A stretch of DNA of 64,000 nt from JBCDHN01 sp965224535 (GCA_965224535.1 CBDCZR010000001.1:124001-188000); one strand, 5' to 3'. Positions 10,606-19,862 are shown, numbered from the stretch's first letter. The notes: generated by a model not told the origin, from the sequence alone. Program-made: numbers and translations.

Positions 10606-10908
10606 TTCCTGTATATATTGCTCGCTGAAGGCGATTTTCATCCGCGAGAAAAGCGCGTCCTCGCCAATTTCATCGCGCATTTGCTGGGCATAATCGCCGT
10701 TTGGCGTCGTGAGGAGAATGTGGAAGTGATTCGACAAGCAACACCAAGCCAGCGCCTCCAACCCGCAAAAGCTGAGCAATTGCTCCATGAGTCGGCGAAA
10801 ATGCTCCTTCTCCTCGTCATGTAGGAGAAACTCGCCACCTGCGATTCTGGAGTAAACGTGATAGCAGGCCAAATCCTGCTGCTCGGCAGCCAAGATGCGT
10901 GTGTTCAT
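10606..10908 (-). pseudogene. RAYT transposase copy 3, 5' stub only
   Basis: Encodes the first 100 or so residues of the same transposase (MNTRILAAEQQ through HUH motif SNHFHILLTTP to SEQYIQE). The reading then runs into the upstream end block of transposase copy 2, giving an unrelated tail that stops at 10534. The catalytic-tyrosine part is lost. The junction after QYIQE is sharp, indicating that the RHS-RAYT unit 2 was inserted into, or recombined with, an older transposase copy. Confidence 0.85.
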
Positions 10909-10973
10909 GGGAAATTTCTGGTTCGCCGATCATCTAGACCAGCGTTTTCCAACAGTCAAGCTGTTTTAATGTA
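10909..10973. repeat. Transposase upstream end sequence, copy 3
   Basis: Third copy of the upstream block, ending CAACAGTCAAGCTGTTTTAATGT. It belongs to the transposase stub and marks the outer end of the RAYT cluster. The following 100 bp (10974-11070) have no recognisable gene. Confidence 0.6.
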
Positions 10974-11070
10974 AATGTACCTTCGAACTCCGTTAGGTTA
11001 AGAACCGAAATGTAAATGTGGGAAAGAAATCCTACGTTATCTTCGCTGTGGAGTTGACCCCGGCCACTTT

Positions 11071-11114
11071 CATAATTAAGATCGAGAAACTAAGTTTTTT
11101 CGATCTTAATTATG
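11071..11114. promoter_or_regulatory. Perfect 15-bp inverted repeat upstream of the 147-codon ORF
   Basis: CATAATTAAGATCGA (11071-11085) is matched exactly by TCGATCTTAATTATG (11100-11114), with 14 bases between. The right arm ends on a possible ATG (11112). The arms are A/T-rich and the loop ends in T6. It could be an operator, a leader hairpin that hides the first ATG, or a relic of a mobile-element end. Confidence 0.7.
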
Positions 11115-11126
11115 AATAGAGGTGAA

Positions 11127-11555
11127 ATGATGTCTTCACGAAAGGATTTGGCAGTCTGTATTGTTACCGCCATTGCCGCTCTCTACGTTTTCTTTTCGTA
11201 TGGGTTGCCCAAACTTCAAGTTTTTTCAGTCTTAGGAAACCTAAATCAATCATCTGCCAAGCGTGAGTGCGATGCAAGAAATCTGGCAGTAGCATTGTCA
11301 AGAAGTGCAGCAACGAACGGTATTCAACCACCTTTCGAACTCGACGTTCCGAAATCACAATGGCCAGATAGTGTTTTGATTCTTAGGCCCGAAAAGGTCA
11401 CTTTGCGAATGCGGAGCCGCCCGCCGTTGTCTATCCTTGATGTAAAATTGAAGAAACCGGAAGGTTATCGTGTAGAATTTGATATGTATTACGATTGTTT
11501 CTGTACAACAATCTATTCCAGCCGGTGGGATGCATGTTGGACTAATTGCAATTAG
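11127..11555 (+). CDS. Membrane-anchored hypothetical protein, tail-to-tail with the large RHS gene
   Basis: About 142 residues from the ATG at 11127, which has GAGGTG five bases upstream. An in-frame ATG at 11112 lies in the inverted repeat and has no ribosome site. One hydrophobic segment near the N-terminus (VCIVTAIAALYVFFSYGL) suggests an inner-membrane anchor or uncleaved signal. The C-terminus is Cys-rich (YYDCFCTTIYSSRWDACWTNCN). No family is recognised. It is the only plus-strand gene in this RHS region, and its last 14 bases overlap the end of the RHS gene within a perfect palindrome. Opposite orientation argues against a simple toxin-immunity operon, but it lies exactly at the RHS tip. 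Confidence 0.6.
   Translation: MMSSRKDLAVCIVTAIAALYVFFSYGLPKLQVFSVLGNLNQSSAKRECDARNLAVALSRSAATNGIQPPFELDVPKSQWPDSVLILRPEKVTLRMRSRPPLSILDVKLKKPEGYRVEFDMYYDCFCTTIYSSRWDACWTNCN
11542..11555. other. 14-bp palindrome shared by two convergent stop codons
   Basis: CTAATTGCAATTAG is its own reverse complement, and it ends both the plus-strand ORF and the minus-strand RHS gene with the same residues, Asn-Cys-Asn-stop. Confidence 0.9.
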
Positions 11556-14500
11556 GAGCAGAGTTGCCCTGCTCCTTCTTCTTAAGTTTGTCCACATCCA
11601 GGCCGTCTTTAATACAGATTTTCCCACATTCCACGTAGCCTTGTTCCTCGCTGGCATCCGACACAGGACCTTTGGTTTTCTGTTCGGGATAATGGCCAAC
11701 TTTCTGACCCCATGTTCCATCAGAAAGTTGGCGGGCGAAATGATAATCTTGGGGGTTTTTATAGTTCCTCTCTACTGCACTTTTGTTTTCATTTGCAAAT
11801 TGAACTGAAACTAAATTGTATCCTTCGCAACAGCTTCCATCGTCCTTAGCTTTCTCGACCCCCTCTGTTCCCAGTAGTCCGCTCATTAGACTATCACAAC
11901 TGTCTGTTCCTTGATTATTGAACCCAGGCGGCAACTTATCGTGAAGTTTTTGGAAATCGTCTCTCCATTCCCCCTGTGCATGTGATTTTCGAAATTCAGC
12001 TTGTTCAATATCTGTTAAAGGATCATTGGCCGCATATCTCCAGCAGTTTCCCCGGGAGCCTCCTTTGGCAGGATTCATATGTTGCCCCCAATTGGCCACA
12101 TCCAGACCAAATTTGTCGATAAATAACAGTGTATTATTCAGGGAGGTTAGGTAGAGATTCGAACCGCCGATTTCCTGAATAGGGTCTCTACTGAACCACC
12201 TTCCAATCGGTGGATTGTAAGTTCGGTAGCCAAAATTGTAGGAAGATGTCTCATCCAAAAACTGTCCCTGAAACCCAAAAGCCACCTCAAAACTACTTGA
12301 TGTTCGCTCTGAAAAGTCCGGCGCCATCACCCTCCGTATCCCGAACCCGCTAAACCCGTAGCGTTCCAGCACAACGCCCATCTTGTCGAAGACCGCCGTG
12401 GGGCTGAAGTAGTCCATCGCGCAGTAAAGGCGTTCGTCGAGAACAGGCAGTGCACCGGTCTTGCGGTCGCGTAGAATCAACTCATCCCGGTGGTTGGGCC
12501 GTGCTCCCCAGAGATATTGCCGCTCGGCATCCGTTGAAGCATCAATCCGTTCCTCCAGCGGTTTCCAGCGGTTCGAGTAGTAATGGTGGCGAGTCACACT
12601 TGAAACCGTCTTGGTAGTGCGCCTGTAGAGCCCATCATACTGGTAGGCACCAACTTCTGTCGCTTCGTCTTCCACCTCCACGATCCGGTTCCACGCATCC
12701 CAGGTCAAAGTCAGGCTCTTGCTCCAATCTCCGCTTGCATCCGGCGGCATCTGAGTGGTGTTGCCGGCTTTGTCATGGGCGACTCTATCGCTGGAGCCGT
12801 CGATCTGAGTGATCTGGTTGTCCTTGTTATTGGCCCGGGATTGGTCGAGATCGGTCGTCCCGTCCGATTTCTGGACGTAGGCTTGCCAGTTGCCGGTGGG
12901 ATCGTAGGTGAAATGTTCTTTGGCCTTAGGTACGGCACAAACCAGGGTGTGGTTGATGTTGAGATCGCCTCGGGCGAAATCGCTCAGTTGGTAGAGTCCG
13001 TCATATTGGTATGCTTCGTCCTGACTCGAAGTGGCGACGAGGTTCTTGCGCCAAGTTCGGTTGGAAGCGCGGTTGTAGCCGTATTGAATGTGGTCAAGTT
13101 CGCTACCACCCACTGTCTTGCGCCAGTTCATGTCCACGGTGCGTCCAAACCGGTCAAACCCGATGTAGTCGTCCCCGGCGTCGCCAACCGGTTGGGAGGC
13201 GTCTTTGATGTAGGTCAGTTCCACGCCGGGTTCAGGATACTCGATTTTTGGATACCAGTCCAGCCCGGCGTAGGTGTAACGGCAGGCAGCCGTAGCTTCA
13301 CCCTGAATCGTGAGCGTTTCCACCCGGCTCAGGAGATCATTGGCTCCGTTCGTCGTTCCATAGCCGTAGTCGACGATCCGGCCGTTCGGATAGGTTAAGG
13401 CGGACATCCGGGCGGTGTTGCCGGAACTCGCATCGGCAAAAGCGTAGCCAACGAAGGGTGTGTTGGCATCAACCGCTCCCGAGTGCGCCTGGTTGTCTTT
13501 CACCAGTTGGCCGAAGCCGTTGTAATCGAGAGCGACCTCGTTGACGACCGTCCCACTGCCCACCGTGACGCTGTCAAAGCTGGTCACTTTTTCCAGCAGA
13601 CCACGCAGGTCGTAGGTGTTGGCGATGCGTTTGACGGCTTGGTCGATGTGGCTGGCGAAGGTGGTGACGCGGTCCTGAGTCTGGCGGCCGAGCTTGTCGA
13701 AATCGTAGGCGTGGATGGTGCCGTTGGGGTCTTTGAACTGGACCAAATTCGTCATTCGGTTGTAGCTGTATTCGAGCCGCTCGTAGACGCCGTCAGGGCC
13801 GTCGCCGAGCGGAGCCGCGGCATCATCGCTTTCCGGGTAAATTTTGGCGCGCAGCAGATACGAAGTGGCGATTTGGGAATCGGATAGAGTCGTTCCGTAG
13901 ATCCATCTCGTGACTTGGTCGCCGGTGATGTTGTTGATCAGGGTTAGGCGTTCCAGGCCGCCATCGGCGTGGTAGGCGTATTCCGAAGTCCGATTTTCAT
14001 CAGGCTTCGGGTTCTTTGTGTTTGGTGCTTGGTTCTTTGTTCCAGGAGCTTCGCAGCACGACGCGACAAAGTTTTCGATGAGTTGAATCTGGCGTCCGAG
14101 ATGGTCGAGTTTCCACCGCGCTTCAGTACCCATGGGATCGATGCTGCCTTTGCCCTGGCCATCTTCGCCAAACAAATTCATGCTTACCAGCACTGCATCG
14201 CCGGCCTTGGGAGCAACGCCGGGGCGAACCAAATCCGCGCCACCATTCGTGCCGAAATCGGCGGTGACGCGGAGCCGGCCGATAGGATCGGGATAATTCG
14301 CGACATAGGTGCGCCGGGCTTTGGGTTGAGCGTCGTTCGGACCGTTGAGCGCGCCCGTGCCGGTGGAATCGTGGAAGCGACGCCAGTTCGTGCTCAATAT
14401 CAGGTTGCTCGCTGGATCCCAAGCCGATTCGTTTTGCTCGACGATGGTGTCGCCGGTCACGTTGTTGTCATTGCTGGAGCCGCTCGGGTTATAGCCGATA

Positions 14501-17500
14501 TATTCGTGGGTTTGGCGGGCCAACCCGTCGTAGACCAGTTTTGTTACGGCCTCGCTTCCGGCGTTGATCTGCTTGATGGCATTACCGTCGGGATCATACC
14601 ATGCTTCGTCACGCAGCGCATTGCCGACCGTGCCGGCAGGAATGGCCACCGCGTAGGTCTCTGATTTATAGATTCGGTTTTGATCGTCCCAAAAGGTCTT
14701 GCTCAGTCCGGTCCGATTTGCGTCAACCACGCTGGTATGATAACGCGTTACTTCAGTGATGCGATCGGTGTTATCATACGTGTTCTTCACGAAAAAATCG
14801 GTGGTCCCGTCGCCGCTCTTGGTTTCATCCAGGCGGTTGCGAAAATCGTAGCTAAATTCAGCAACGCGATTATTGGCGGCGACATCATCAACCTTTAGCG
14901 TTTGTTTGGTCAGATTACCGTCCCCACCAGCCTGGCCGCCGTCGTATTCATTCGCCAAAACCTGCTTCATATTGTTCCCGGCGGCTCCGCCTCCGCTGGG
15001 ATCGGCATTCGTCGCGCCATTGTCATTAGTCCCAACCCAGCGTTCGGTTACCAGGCTGCGCGTATCGTATACCCAACGCGTGATGGTTCCTCCGGGGCTG
15101 GTTTGCACAACCTGACGGCCCAGCTCATTGTAACCAAACCGGGTTGCGTTGTAGTTTTCGCTTTCCAAGCCTTCCCCGTTGGCCGGAATCTTGAAGTAAG
15201 CGCGGGTTTCGGTGAGCCTTCCCCATTGGTCGCGGAAATTGCGGATCCAGCGCACCCAGTTACATTGCGGAAAGCGCTCGTTGGTCTTGAGCGGACCGCA
15301 GGTGCATTTGCGCTTGCTCTGTATGACGTCGATGACGTTTCCGTTTCCGTCGCGCCGCGTGATCGTGACCGGTCCGACCGTTTCGTATCCATAGCTTGGC
15401 GCGTTGCCAGTCGCGTATCCGCGCGCTCTCCAGGTTTCGCGGATGTCGTCACGATACACGGTGAACGCAACGGTCCGGACCACGGTTGGCTCGGCGTCGT
15501 CTTCGTGAAGTTGCACTTCGTGAGCCGGGCCCAACTTTTTGGTGGTGCGGCCTTGGTCGTCGAACTCGTAGTCAGTCACCAAATTGAGCCCGCCGCCAGC
15601 CGGAGTCGCCCAGCCATCGGGCGCACCCTCGACCCGGGTGGTATCGACATCGCGAATGAGCCGTTTCAGTGCATTCGTCGCCAAATCATATTGGCGATGC
15701 GTGATAAAACCGCGCGCGTCTTTGTTCCAGCTTTTGTTGCCGTACTCATCGAAAATCTCGGTACGGGTATGAGCTTGCCCGTCACCGTTTTGGGTTACCG
15801 GAATGACCGGCAAATGAGTCACGCGCTCCTTCACCTGAAAGGTGTCGTTACCGTCTTCGTCCTGATAGTAGGTTAGGGTTGTGCTGGTCGATACCGGCTC
15901 GGATTCCTGACCCGTCGGGAAGACTTGCTCTTCTTCCACGGTGGCAATGGTGGCCACGGGGCTGCGGGTAACACTACGCAGGCTCCACTTTAACTTTCGT
16001 AGAGCCTTGACCTCGCCGGCCGTACCCTTGGACACCGAGTTTTTCTTAAAGCGGCCTTTTACCGCGCCCTCCGCGGGATCGGTGTTGTCATAATACTCGT
16101 ACTTATCGATCCGTCCGTTTTGCGTGCGCAAATTGACCTGAAGATTGGGGTTGCCAGGCGTCGGCTCGGTGACACTCGACACTGCGGCCGGGCTGGCCTT
16201 TTGCGTCATCCAGCCTTGTGCGTTACGCGTGTATGCCGTGTACCATTTGTTGCCCAATGCGCCCGCCTTCGCCTCAATGGCGGTAACGAGTTGGCTCACT
16301 CTTGCGTTGGCGTAAATGCGGTGCTGATTCCCATCGGGCAGATCGATTGTTGTTCTCGATCTCCAAGTATTGCTGTCGCCACCTGGCGTTGGGTTGCTTT
16401 CATAAGCAAAGGTCCATTCATCAGCTCCATCGCGCGTTTTTTCCGAAGTAACCCGCTGCTGGGCATCGTATTCCAATTGCGCGTCCGCGAATTTAGCTAC
16501 CTGGGCGTCACTGGCGGTCAATGGGTCCAAGCCGCTCTTTTTCATGCGGTCGTAAGCCTCCGATCCCACGGCAAATTTCATGCCGCCGGCAAATCCTCCG
16601 GCATCGCCTGCCTTGTAGTAACGGTAATGTTGGCGACGCAAGGTTTTCCACTTCTTGGCATTGGCGTCAAATTCCTCCACGGCGGCTTCCTGCAGATCAT
16701 TGAGGTTTCCGCCCGTGTCCGCCATTCCGTAGTATTTATAGCAGGACCGGCGTACGGGTTTTTCGTTTACTGACAGGCAAACTTCTTCCAGTTGCCCGGT
16801 ATTGGGCCCCGCCGCCACATAGCGGTAGTCCCAGCGTTCGGATTCCCCGCTATCGCCCTTCCACTCTACCTTTGCCATTTGTTGCGCGCCATTGTAAGTG
16901 GCTTCGACGCGCTTGCCATAGGGATCGACCAGTTCCTTGAGTTGACCGCGAAGGGCTGCGGGATGTTCGGTGGAATTATCATAAAACGTGCGCTGAGTGC
17001 CCTGCGGATCGGTAAACACAAAGGTCTTTGCGGCCGGGTCGTGGGCTAATTCGCCGCGAAACAGAGTCGCCGGGGTGAATTGACCGCCACCCTGGTTTCT
17101 GAACAACAAGCCACGGTTTGGAAGCGTGCGTAAGAACACGCCGGCGGGGTTATTGTTGCCGGGTGCAGCACCACGGAAACCAAGCTGCGGCAACTCCCCG
17201 GTTTGCCAGCGGTTTCCGTTGATCCCGCTGATGTTGGTGCGATTCCCGTAACCACGAGTGTGGTGCCAGGGACTTCCAAACCCGCTCGCTGAAAGGTCGA
17301 ATTCGCGCAAGTTGAGTTGCCCGTTGCCGTTGCGAACCGGAATGCCGGACACATCGCGGCTTCCGCCAGGCGTGGGGATGGCCCCTCCGCCGGGTAGCCC
17401 GGCCAAATTGGAAAGTCCGCCGGAAACCGGAGTGGCGCCAGCGCCCGGAAAAAAGCTGGTAGTGTCTCCAGGACCGCCATCCGGTGGGCTGTTCGGAGAT

Positions 17501-18678
17501 GCACCCATGGCTCCACCTTCGCCGCCGCCTGAATCCGGCGTCACCGGGCAAGGATTGTCCGGATCGCAATCGGGGTCCTCCTGCCCCATTTGCTCGCAGT
17601 CGCAACACGGGTCCTCCATTGAAGAGAGGCTCGACATACTGTGCGAGGAGAGCGAAGAACTCGAACTGCTACTCAGCGAGGAACTGCTACTCAGCGAGGA
17701 ACTGCTACTCAGCGAGGAACTGCTGCTCAACGAGGAACTGCTGCTCAATGAAGAACTACTGCTTAGCGAGGAACTGCTGCTTGGCGAACTTGATGATGGC
17801 GACGGTGAACTATCCGAGGATGACGAGGAACTGTCCGAAGATGATGGCGAACTTTCCGATGATGACGAGGAACTGTCCGAGGACGACGGTGAACTGGCCG
17901 AGGACGACGAACTGGAACTCGAGCTGATGCAAGTCGTCCAGGTTGTGCCCGTCCAAAAACTACCCACACCGCTATTCCAGAGATCGGTTTTCGCCGTATC
18001 ACTGAGCAGCGCGTTGAAGATGGCGACTTCATCAATGACGCCATCGAACTCGCCGGTGGTCGACCCGGCCTGGCGGCCCAAAAACAAATCGCCACCGCCT
18101 TCATGTGCGGCTTGCCCGCTGGAAAGCGTGGTCGTTTGACCGGAACCATCCACCTGAATGCCGATTTCCACGCCCGGCCGAATCCAGACCAAAAAGTGAT
18201 ACCACGTTCCGGTGGAAAACGTCTTGGTCAGTTCCACGGTCTTGTCCCAGCCACTGGTTGAAGTGGTTGCAATGCGAAACGTTGCCTTGCCGCTATCAAA
18301 AAAGCCCTGGTATTCGCCGTCTTTTTCGAACAGAAACTGTTGGCTGGTGGCATCCGGCTTAAACCAAAGCGAAATGGCAAAAGCACTGCTGGTTCCAGGA
18401 TTGAACGGGGTGGCGGAAATACGCGAAAAATTGTTTCCGGCTGAAAACTCACGCGCGTCGTTATATTTGCCGGTGGTTGAGGGTGGACTTCCGGTTGGGC
18501 CCAGATTCAGACTGCCAATCTGATCGAGCAAACTGGCGACCGATGATTGTTCCTCGGCATTGTAGTAAACGTCCGGGTCGGGAATTGGGCACCCGCCCAT
18601 GCTGCTGCTGCTCGACGAACTGCTTGAGGAGCTGCTCGAACTGGATGAGTTGGCTGACGAACTACTACTCGAACTCAT
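11542..18678 (-). CDS. Giant RHS protein with poly-Ser, LamG-like domain and cysteine-protease-like tip
   Basis: 2,378 residues. The ATG at 18678 is preceded by AGGAGG, six bases upstream. Order: poly-serine start (2-26); a LamG/concanavalin-like domain (about 30-240; AISLWFKPD, GTWYHFLVWIRPG, FDGVIDEVAIFNALL); a Ser-rich stalk (about 248-345) built from short repeats; a Cys cluster (CCDCEQMGQEDPDCD); a Gly/Pro linker; the RHS/YD core (about 440-2160) ending in RWFSRDPIQEIGGSNLY; and a tip of about 186 residues. The tip has NCWRYAAND (candidate Cys) and DYHFARQLSDGTWGQKVGH (candidate His), reminiscent of papain-like hydrolases; this is inferred from motif shape. No standard signal peptide is visible, so the export route is unclear. 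The serine stalk and LamG domain suggest a surface or secreted role. Confidence 0.85.
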   Translation of the reverse strand: MSSSSSSSANSSSSSSSSSSSSSSSSMGGCPIPDPDVYYNAEEQSSVASLLDQIGSLNLGPTGSPPSTTGKYNDAREFSAGNNFSRISATPFNPGTSSAFAISLWFKPDATSQQFLFEKDGEYQGFFDSGKATFRIATTSTSGWDKTVELTKTFSTGTWYHFLVWIRPGVEIGIQVDGSGQTTTLSSGQAAHEGGGDLFLGRQAGSTTGEFDGVIDEVAIFNALLSDTAKTDLWNSGVGSFWTGTTWTTCISSSSSSSSSASSPSSSDSSSSSSESSPSSSDSSSSSSDSSPSPSSSSPSSSSSLSSSSSLSSSSSLSSSSSLSSSSSLSSSSSLSSSSSSSLSSHSMSSLSSMEDPCCDCEQMGQEDPDCDPDNPCPVTPDSGGGEGGAMGASPNSPPDGGPGDTTSFFPGAGATPVSGGLSNLAGLPGGGAIPTPGGSRDVSGIPVRNGNGQLNLREFDLSASGFGSPWHHTRGYGNRTNISGINGNRWQTGELPQLGFRGAAPGNNNPAGVFLRTLPNRGLLFRNQGGGQFTPATLFRGELAHDPAAKTFVFTDPQGTQRTFYDNSTEHPAALRGQLKELVDPYGKRVEATYNGAQQMAKVEWKGDSGESERWDYRYVAAGPNTGQLEEVCLSVNEKPVRRSCYKYYGMADTGGNLNDLQEAAVEEFDANAKKWKTLRRQHYRYYKAGDAGGFAGGMKFAVGSEAYDRMKKSGLDPLTASDAQVAKFADAQLEYDAQQRVTSEKTRDGADEWTFAYESNPTPGGDSNTWRSRTTIDLPDGNQHRIYANARVSQLVTAIEAKAGALGNKWYTAYTRNAQGWMTQKASPAAVSSVTEPTPGNPNLQVNLRTQNGRIDKYEYYDNTDPAEGAVKGRFKKNSVSKGTAGEVKALRKLKWSLRSVTRSPVATIATVEEEQVFPTGQESEPVSTSTTLTYYQDEDGNDTFQVKERVTHLPVIPVTQNGDGQAHTRTEIFDEYGNKSWNKDARGFITHRQYDLATNALKRLIRDVDTTRVEGAPDGWATPAGGGLNLVTDYEFDDQGRTTKKLGPAHEVQLHEDDAEPTVVRTVAFTVYRDDIRETWRARGYATGNAPSYGYETVGPVTITRRDGNGNVIDVIQSKRKCTCGPLKTNERFPQCNWVRWIRNFRDQWGRLTETRAYFKIPANGEGLESENYNATRFGYNELGRQVVQTSPGGTITRWVYDTRSLVTERWVGTNDNGATNADPSGGGAAGNNMKQVLANEYDGGQAGGDGNLTKQTLKVDDVAANNRVAEFSYDFRNRLDETKSGDGTTDFFVKNTYDNTDRITEVTRYHTSVVDANRTGLSKTFWDDQNRIYKSETYAVAIPAGTVGNALRDEAWYDPDGNAIKQINAGSEAVTKLVYDGLARQTHEYIGYNPSGSSNDNNVTGDTIVEQNESAWDPASNLILSTNWRRFHDSTGTGALNGPNDAQPKARRTYVANYPDPIGRLRVTADFGTNGGADLVRPGVAPKAGDAVLVSMNLFGEDGQGKGSIDPMGTEARWKLDHLGRQIQLIENFVASCCEAPGTKNQAPNTKNPKPDENRTSEYAYHADGGLERLTLINNITGDQVTRWIYGTTLSDSQIATSYLLRAKIYPESDDAAAPLGDGPDGVYERLEYSYNRMTNLVQFKDPNGTIHAYDFDKLGRQTQDRVTTFASHIDQAVKRIANTYDLRGLLEKVTSFDSVTVGSGTVVNEVALDYNGFGQLVKDNQAHSGAVDANTPFVGYAFADASSGNTARMSALTYPNGRIVDYGYGTTNGANDLLSRVETLTIQGEATAACRYTYAGLDWYPKIEYPEPGVELTYIKDASQPVGDAGDDYIGFDRFGRTVDMNWRKTVGGSELDHIQYGYNRASNRTWRKNLVATSSQDEAYQYDGLYQLSDFARGDLNINHTLVCAVPKAKEHFTYDPTGNWQAYVQKSDGTTDLDQSRANNKDNQITQIDGSSDRVAHDKAGNTTQMPPDASGDWSKSLTLTWDAWNRIVEVEDEATEVGAYQYDGLYRRTTKTVSSVTRHHYYSNRWKPLEERIDASTDAERQYLWGARPNHRDELILRDRKTGALPVLDERLYCAMDYFSPTAVFDKMGVVLERYGFSGFGIRRVMAPDFSERTSSSFEVAFGFQGQFLDETSSYNFGYRTYNPPIGRWFSRDPIQEIGGSNLYLTSLNNTLLFIDKFGLDVANWGQHMNPAKGGSRGNCWRYAANDPLTDIEQAEFRKSHAQGEWRDDFQKLHDKLPPGFNNQGTDSCDSLMSGLLGTEGVEKAKDDGSCCEGYNLVSVQFANENKSAVERNYKNPQDYHFARQLSDGTWGQKVGHYPEQKTKGPVSDASEEQGYVECGKICIKDGLDVDKLKKKEQGNSAPNCN
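13985..14050. repeat. Low-complexity in-frame insert in the large RHS gene
   Basis: A G/T-rich tract on the plus strand encoding PGTKNQAPNTKNPKPDEN on the minus strand. It lies at the same core position as the AQSTKNKEQ insert of the other RHS genes but differs in length and sequence. Confidence 0.5.
17655..17900. repeat. Coding minisatellite for the serine stalk
   Basis: An 18-bp unit, GAACTGCTACTCAGCGAG on the plus strand, repeats about seven times with slight changes (17655-17790). A related longer unit with GATGACGAGGAACTGTCC follows (17810-17900). On the coding strand they give LSSSSS and SSSSSD/SSPSSS repeats. Copy number is likely to vary between strains, which would change stalk length. 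Confidence 0.85.
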
Positions 18679-18761
18679 GGCGCCTCCTGGCTAATGGTGA
18701 CCACCACCAACAACAAAGGTGACTGAAATTTTTCGGCCTGTGGCCCTGCAACCCGCGGATT

Positions 18762-19862
18762 TTGGCCCGAGGGAGAGGAAGTCCTGGTTTTGCCCGGCAA
18801 CATGGTCCTGAACGGAAGGTTAGGAAAAACATCAAAAAGGTTTCCATCCACTTTGACAAGTCTTTTTTGTGGTTGAATGACTTTTTTGTGGGCAAGCCGC
18901 GAAAATTGATCCTCACCAACCACCAATCACCGGGCGATGTGGTCATGTTGACCGCGGCGGTGCGCGACCTTCACCGCGCCTACCCAGACCAGTTTCTCAC
19001 CGATGTGCGCACTCCTTGCGGCGCACTTTGGGAAAACAATCCGTCGATCACGCCAATTGCTGACGACGACGCTGAAGCGGAGCGAATCGCTTGCGAATAT
19101 CCGCTCATTCACCAAAGCAACCATGCTCCCTACCACTTCATCCATGGGTTTCACCGGTTTTTATCCGACAAACTCGAACTCACCATCGAGCCGACCGAAT
19201 TTCGGGGCGACATCACCGTTTCCGACCTGGAAAAAAGCTGGATTTCTCAGGTAGGGGAGATCACCAAGCAGCCGGTTCCATTTTGGATCGTGGTAGCCGG
19301 TGGAAAGCAGGATTTCACCATTAAATGGTGATCCCAAGCGCGGTTTCAGGAAGTGGTGGACTATTTCAAGGGGAAGATTCTGTTCGTGCAAGTGGGGGAG
19401 AGCTGTCACCATCATCCGGCGCTCAATAACGTCATCGATCTTCGCGGAAAGACGGATCTGCGCCAACTGGTGCGCCTGGCTTACCACGCTCAAGGCGTGC
19501 TCTGCCCGGTGACGCTGATGATGCACTTGGCCGCAGCGGTCCAAACAAAGCCGGGGATGCCCAAGAACCGCCCCTGTGTGGTGGTGGCAGGCGGACGTGA
19601 GCCGACCCAATGGGAAGCCTACCCGCACCACCAATTCATCCACACCCTCGGAGCGCTGAAATGTTGCGAGAATGGTGGTTGCTGGCGGAGCCGGACGGTT
19701 CCATTGGGTGACGGCGATGAAAAAGACCGGATCGAAAATTGTTGCGTGGACGTGGTTGGCGACCTACCACGATGCATGGACATGATAACGGCGGATGAAG
19801 TGATTCGGCGCATTGAGTTGTACTTTCATGGCGGGGTACTTGGATATTTGGATTTGAACTAA
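18762..19862 (+). pseudogene. Family 9 glycosyltransferase (heptosyltransferase-like) with in-frame TGA
   Basis: Two adjacent stretches in the same frame form one GT9-like protein of about 365 codons. The first half has KLILTNHQSPGDVVMLTAAV and LTDVRTPCGALWENNP, typical of nucleotide-sugar heptosyltransferase relatives. The second has KILFVQVGESCHHHPALNNV, IDLRGKTDLRQLVRL and a C-terminal Cys-rich part. At 19329-19331 a TGA follows KQDFTIKW, where relatives normally read a second Trp before a Pro/Ala-Arg-Tyr-Gln run. Here SQARFQEVVDYF continues straight after the stop. A TGG to TGA nonsense change is the simplest explanation. The 5' start is uncertain: the longest form uses a TTG at 18762. 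Confidence 0.75.

Noticed and set aside
17258..18139. Long plus-strand ORF rich in SEELLL repeats
   Set aside because: It is the antisense of the serine-stalk repeats of the giant RHS gene and has no ribosome site or family.
18762..19862. General recoding of TGA as Trp or selenocysteine
   Set aside because: TGA ends several intact genes here (for example acpP and rpoE-type sigma neighbours), and no SECIS-like hairpin is evident after the TGA.
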